Source: a virus. Taken from it: a stretch of DNA of 32,676 nt. The stretch is taken from IMG/VR virus record IMGVR_UViG_3300042376_000854, positions 1 to 32,676 of that record. One strand, given 5' to 3'. The notes under the pieces are model-generated. The model had not been told where the DNA came from. It did not search any database and saw nothing but the letters and a program-made list of their open reading frames with translations. Each line of letters starts with the position of its first letter. The first letter of the stretch is position 1. Below, piece by piece: positions 29,655 to 32,676 of this stretch. A program made the translations under genes and the position numbers.

Positions 29655-30893
29655 CTACAAATATATAAAATTTTTTAAATATGTATTACAAGCATATCGA
29701 AAAGTATCTAAAGCATCGGCTTGTTGTGTTGGATCGTTTCGGTCTGTTTTTTTAATAGTGCCATCTGGAAGTACTGCCACGTTTTCTAAATCGAATTGTA
29801 AACCCTTAGTTCCATCAGGGTCAAGTTCAATAATGCCACGTGCAAGTAATGAATTAACCAACATACGATTTTCTTCCAATGATGGGTTAACAGTCGGCAC
29901 CAACATTTGATTCATTGATAGCCCAAACTTTTGCCTTATCACAGTGTAATAGTTGAGGTTATCTTGCACTAATGCGCTTGATGATTTGCCACTTGCATCA
30001 CCCGTTACTTGGTAAAGTGCATTGCCATACTTTGATTTAATCACATCGCAAAGTTCGTAGATGTCGGAGTTGGCAAGTTTTATTGTTTCCTTAACGCGAA
30101 TTGTCATCGGTGGTATTGCCTGCAACACTGAGCAACAAATCGGGTTACGGTTAAAATCGAAGCTAAGTATTATTGGGAATTGTTTGTTTAGCGTTACCGG
30201 TACAAGATGCTTTTGGGAGTCGTAGGCGTAGGCCCATCTCATTGAGCCGATGCTAACATCCTGAGCCATGTACTCACAATTAAAATAAAGAATATCCAAC
30301 GTTGCTGCCGCTTGGTCTATTTCTTCCTTGCTCATGTGTGGATTGTCATAGGTTGTAAATGTCCATGACTGCCAAATGTTATAAGGGTCGTTCAAATGGT
30401 TTTTAGCCAACTGTTTGAAGTAGGTGTTGCCAAAAGCGGGAGTTGATAGAAACCAACAATCGCCAATGTAATCGGTTAATGTTGCCCTGATAACTCCTTT
30501 CCATGCGATTTCTAACTTTGATGCCTTTTCGCACTCATCAATAACCACGCGCTTATATTTTCGGCCTCTGCCTCCGTTGCCATCTTCTAAACTCCACATA
30601 TCAATTATGCCGCCCGTAATTAACCTCAACTGTTTTACTTGTTCATCCTTTGACTTTATTATTGGGTAAAGTATTTCTTTAATCTTAAGCCAAAAGTCGT
30701 TTAAATCTTTATAAGTTGGTGCATAATAAGCAACTGGGAAACCATCTAATGCGGGGTCGATTACTAATTCCTCTGCCATTGTTGTTTTACCAAAACGCCT
30801 ACCACATTTCAAAACATTAAATCGCTTCTTTGTTTCTAAAATGTGTTGCTGCTTAGAATGTAACTTCTTGAGTTTAATTATGGTTTCACTCAC
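29655..30893 (-). CDS. terL: Terminase large subunit
   Basis: A 412-residue protein with the full TerL layout. Walker A-like GRRFGKTT is at 31-38, Walker B VVIDE at about 116-120, the coupling motif STPAF at 150-154, and the nuclease acidic residues SFDFNRNP (D246), TGDASG (D299) and QADALDTFRY (D393, D396). The protein moves DNA into the portal and cuts it. It starts within the end of the small terminase gene (8-base overlap). The length is typical. A promoter-like element sits at its very end (29658-29691). Confidence 0.9.
   Translation of the reverse strand: MSETIIKLKKLHSKQQHILETKKRFNVLKCGRRFGKTTMAEELVIDPALDGFPVAYYAPTYKDLNDFWLKIKEILYPIIKSKDEQVKQLRLITGGIIDMWSLEDGNGGRGRKYKRVVIDECEKASKLEIAWKGVIRATLTDYIGDCWFLSTPAFGNTYFKQLAKNHLNDPYNIWQSWTFTTYDNPHMSKEEIDQAAATLDILYFNCEYMAQDVSIGSMRWAYAYDSQKHLVPVTLNKQFPIILSFDFNRNPICCSVLQAIPPMTIRVKETIKLANSDIYELCDVIKSKYGNALYQVTGDASGKSSSALVQDNLNYYTVIRQKFGLSMNQMLVPTVNPSLEENRMLVNSLLARGIIELDPDGTKGLQFDLENVAVLPDGTIKKTDRNDPTQQADALDTFRYACNTYLKNFIYL
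29658..29691 (-). promoter_or_regulatory. Promoter-like element for the modification cluster
   Basis: On the minus strand TATATTTG (29665-29658) fits TAnnTTTG, with TTG (29691-29689) 23 bp upstream, a little longer than usual. It overlaps the last codons and stop of terL and points at the GT2-like start at 29639, 18 bases downstream. If active it would let the cluster be expressed apart from the packaging genes. Confidence 0.4.
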
Positions 30894-31125
30894 GAATAAC
30901 TTTAATTATGCCAGTGTTTTTAACATCTCCTTGAATGGCAGTCGGTATCAATTTTGCTGCCAACTTATAAAACTCGGTTGTGTTTTCTTTAGCCCAATTA
31001 GCAAGGTTGGCATTTTCGTCACCTTGCAATTCATTGAACGCAATCTCAAACGCTTCTTTAACCGATTTGGTCAGTTTGTTTTGCGCTCCTTTTGGTTTTC
31101 CGCTATTTCCTTTAGTAAAAGCCAT
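30886..31125 (-). CDS. terS: Terminase small subunit
   Basis: A 79-residue protein starting MAFTKGNSGKPKGAQNKLTK and ending after TEFYKLAAKLIPTAIQGDVK. The basic GNxGxPKGAxN start and the xEFxKLxxKLIP segment are typical of short small-terminase proteins upstream of terL. It binds the packaging site on phage DNA. It is shorter than most TerS proteins. It overlaps terL by 8 bases and lies behind a good promoter at 31168-31196, which heads the packaging operon. Confidence 0.65.
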   Translation of the reverse strand: MAFTKGNSGKPKGAQNKLTKSVKEAFEIAFNELQGDENANLANWAKENTTEFYKLAAKLIPTAIQGDVKNTGIIKVIRE

Positions 31126-31167
31126 TAATTAATGTATTTTCGTGTATTTTACAGACTTTTCACCCCA

Positions 31168-31196
31168 CAAAGATACAAATTATTTTAGAATTGCAA
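31168..31196 (-). promoter_or_regulatory. Promoter for the packaging operon
   Basis: On the minus strand TATCTTTG (31175-31168) followed by TGGGG, with TTG (31196-31194) 18 bp upstream. The core and following TGGGG match the other strong promoter at 5636. It lies in the gap before the terS start at 31125, with the -33 part inside the end of the nuclease gene. Confidence 0.6.
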
Positions 31197-31710
31197 GTAT
31201 TTCTTCTTGCACCTGCTCAAACGAAGTAGCAACAATGTAATAACCTCCATCAGATTCAACTGCTGCTTTGCGTTTTTTCTGTTCGTCACTCATTCGATCA
31301 CTGGGACTTTTAACCTCAATAGCAAATAGTTTGCCTTTTAAAATACATTGAATGTCCTCCATGCCTGTATGTGTGCCTTTAAGAAATCCAACTCCAGGTC
31401 GATAACGGCCTTCAGATGATATTCGCCTTGCACTGTTGCATTGATGTACTGATTTAAGGTAGGCAATAATCAAGTCAGTAAACTTATTAGTGTTGAATGC
31501 ATCCTTGGTTACCTTATGCTCAATGATGTTGTTAATGGGAACATCTAAATGGTTGGTTGTAAGTTCCGTTTTACGTTTCTTAACTACTTTCTTCTTTGTG
31601 AGGTTAAATCGTTCAATCGGTAATGTTTGCCACAATGCTAACGGTTGCTTGTTGCGTTTGTAGGTGTTGTGGTAGAATAGTTCAAATTCGGGGATGCTAA
31701 AAATCTTCAT
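31180..31710 (-). CDS. VRR-NUC domain nuclease
   Basis: Started at the ATG at 31710, the product has 176 residues. A longer start at 31743 would overlap the helicase gene further and is less likely. The C-terminal part matches the VRR-NUC fold: a basic-Gly stretch (RRISSEGRYRPGVGFLKGTH), MEDIQC with the metal-binding Asp (about 119), FAIEVKSPSD with the E-x-K pair (132, 134), and later DEQKKRK (Q144). The N-terminal third is basic and not conserved. Such phage nucleases act on branched or recombining DNA. The gene overlaps the helicase gene by 14 bases. Confidence 0.7.
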   Translation of the reverse strand: MKIFSIPEFELFYHNTYKRNKQPLALWQTLPIERFNLTKKKVVKKRKTELTTNHLDVPINNIIEHKVTKDAFNTNKFTDLIIAYLKSVHQCNSARRISSEGRYRPGVGFLKGTHTGMEDIQCILKGKLFAIEVKSPSDRMSDEQKKRKAAVESDGGYYIVATSFEQVQEEILAILK

Positions 31711-32676
31711 TAGGTTGTAATTTAGTTGTGAATACTGGTGCATCTGTAATTATAGCCTCATTAATATCTCTAAACTTGGTATATTGCCCATCCCATCCAA
31801 GCATAATTTCATCAGTTGTTGCACCGTTTCGATGTTTTGCAATAATAAACTTTGCTTTGCCAACGGTGCTATTTCCATCACCATCTTCCATTATTCCATG
31901 TGCTTCAGGTCTGAATAAAAACGTAACCATGTCGGCATCTTGTTCAATACTTCCCGATTCTCTAAGGTCTGAAAGTATTGGAGTTTTATCGGCACGTTCC
32001 TCCACCTTTCGGCTAAGTTGTGACAGTGCAATAATTGGAATGTTTAACTCTTTAGCAATGCCTTTCAACGAACGTGAAATAAATCCCACTTCCTGCTCAC
32101 GACCATTAACGTTGTCAACTTTGCCAGCAGTCATTAGTTGAATGTAATCAACAATGGCAAGTTTAATATCGTGATCGCGTTTGAGTTTTTTAAGTTTAAC
32201 TTTTAATTCAAATACTGATATTGCAGGGGTATCATCAATAAAAATTTTACTATCAACTAATTTTTGACATTTTAACCGCTTTTGTTGCACCTCAGCATCA
32301 TTCAATCCGGTACGCATAAATTTTTCTAAAGGTATTTCACTTTCTGCACTTTGCAAACGATTTATTAATTGCATTGATGACATTTCTAAACTAAATAGTG
32401 CAATGGGCTCATTAAAATCAACGGCAGCATTTCGGGCAATATTTAACACAAACGCAGTTTTACCCATTCCTGGTCTTGCTGCTAAAATTATCAAATCACT
32501 ACTTTGCCAACCTCCAGTAATTTTATCAATATCAAAATAGCCACTTGGAACACCGCTAATTCCTTGCTTTGATCTAATTTCTAAATTGCGCTTTTCACTT
32601 TCAAAAAACAAATCAGTAACATTGTCAAACTTACCTACGTGAATAGTTTGCGTAACTTTATCAATCATACTTTGCC
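31697..32676 (-). CDS. DnaB-like replicative helicase, probably cut by the edge
   Basis: A DnaB C-terminal ATPase domain. Walker A ARPGMGKT is at residues 64-71, SLEMS at 93-97, Walker B with D174 (LAIVDYIQLM), and the ending GRxxEVGFISRSLKGIAKEL and LRESGSIEQDAD are all present. It unwinds DNA at the replication fork. The first in-frame ATG is at 32668, but the frame stays open to the window edge, so the usual N-terminal domain may lie beyond it. If 32668 is the true start, the protein would lack that domain, which is also seen in some phages. Confidence 0.8.
   Translation of the reverse strand, partial: QSMIDKVTQTIHVGKFDNVTDLFFESEKRNLEIRSKQGISGVPSGYFDIDKITGGWQSSDLIILAARPGMGKTAFVLNIARNAAVDFNEPIALFSLEMSSMQLINRLQSAESEIPLEKFMRTGLNDAEVQQKRLKCQKLVDSKIFIDDTPAISVFELKVKLKKLKRDHDIKLAIVDYIQLMTAGKVDNVNGREQEVGFISRSLKGIAKELNIPIIALSQLSRKVEERADKTPILSDLRESGSIEQDADMVTFLFRPEAHGIMEDGDGNSTVGKAKFIIAKHRNGATTDEIMLGWDGQYTKFRDINEAIITDAPVFTTKLQPNEDF

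Noticed and set aside
31728-32141. 137-codon frame opposite the DnaB-like gene
   Set aside because: Lies fully inside the helicase gene whose motifs are clear; no support for antisense coding.
1-32676. Integrase, lysogeny repressor, tRNA or rRNA genes
   Set aside because: No recombinase catalytic pattern, classical repressor, tRNA cloverleaf or rRNA segment was recognised on either strand; lifestyle left open.

Overview
The window is most likely a tailed phage (or prophage) of a Bacteroidota host. It carries a full siphovirus-type packaging, head and tail gene set. Its gene starts have A-rich leaders rather than strong GGAGG sites, the DNA is AT-rich, and several gene borders carry the Bacteroidota promoter signature TAnnTTTG, often extended to TAnnTTTGTGG. 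No integrase, tRNA, rRNA or CRISPR array was recognised. Host, lifestyle and completeness cannot be settled from the sequence alone.

Layout. (1) About 3102 down to 1, leftward: an early/recombination operon with small unknown proteins, a candidate helix-turn-helix protein, a DUF3127-like OB-fold protein, a RecT-like annealing protein and a Gp157-like protein. A promoter and the first codons of an exported protein sit at the edge. (2) 3212 to 8843, rightward: about 20 small accessory genes starting from a divergent promoter. They include a sigma-region-4-like protein, a ribbon-helix-helix-like protein, a lipoprotein, a DUF5675-like protein, two-helix membrane proteins and a spanin-like coiled coil. 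(3) 8844 to 9071: a convergence zone with a promoter, a hairpin, four 12-bp tandem repeats and a strong bidirectional terminator, which together look like a small RNA gene. (4) 32676 down to 9072, leftward: DnaB-like helicase, VRR-NUC nuclease, small and large terminase, a glycosyltransferase/methyltransferase cluster, small structural proteins, the tail assembly chaperone, tape measure, tail proteins, another glycosyltransferase, portal, head morphogenesis protein, scaffold, major capsid, connector and completion proteins, two paralogous tail-tube-like proteins, a tail fibre and three small membrane proteins.

How the parts work together. The late genes are tightly coupled, many by TAATG or ATGA stop-start overlaps. 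Region 4 packages DNA (TerS/TerL), builds the head (portal, scaffold, capsid) and builds a long non-contractile tail (chaperone, tape measure, tube, fibre). Two groups of sugar-transfer enzymes inside this late operon suggest that virion parts or host surface glycans are modified.

The main points for a second look are: a clear -1 programmed frameshift in the tail chaperone gene at a run of nine T; the embedded glycosyltransferase/methyltransferase genes, some with their own promoter; the small-RNA-like element at the convergence; a promoter nested in inverted and direct repeats at 2164-2227; and a 49-codon gene at 4077 that appears to start on ATA and fits exactly between its neighbours.
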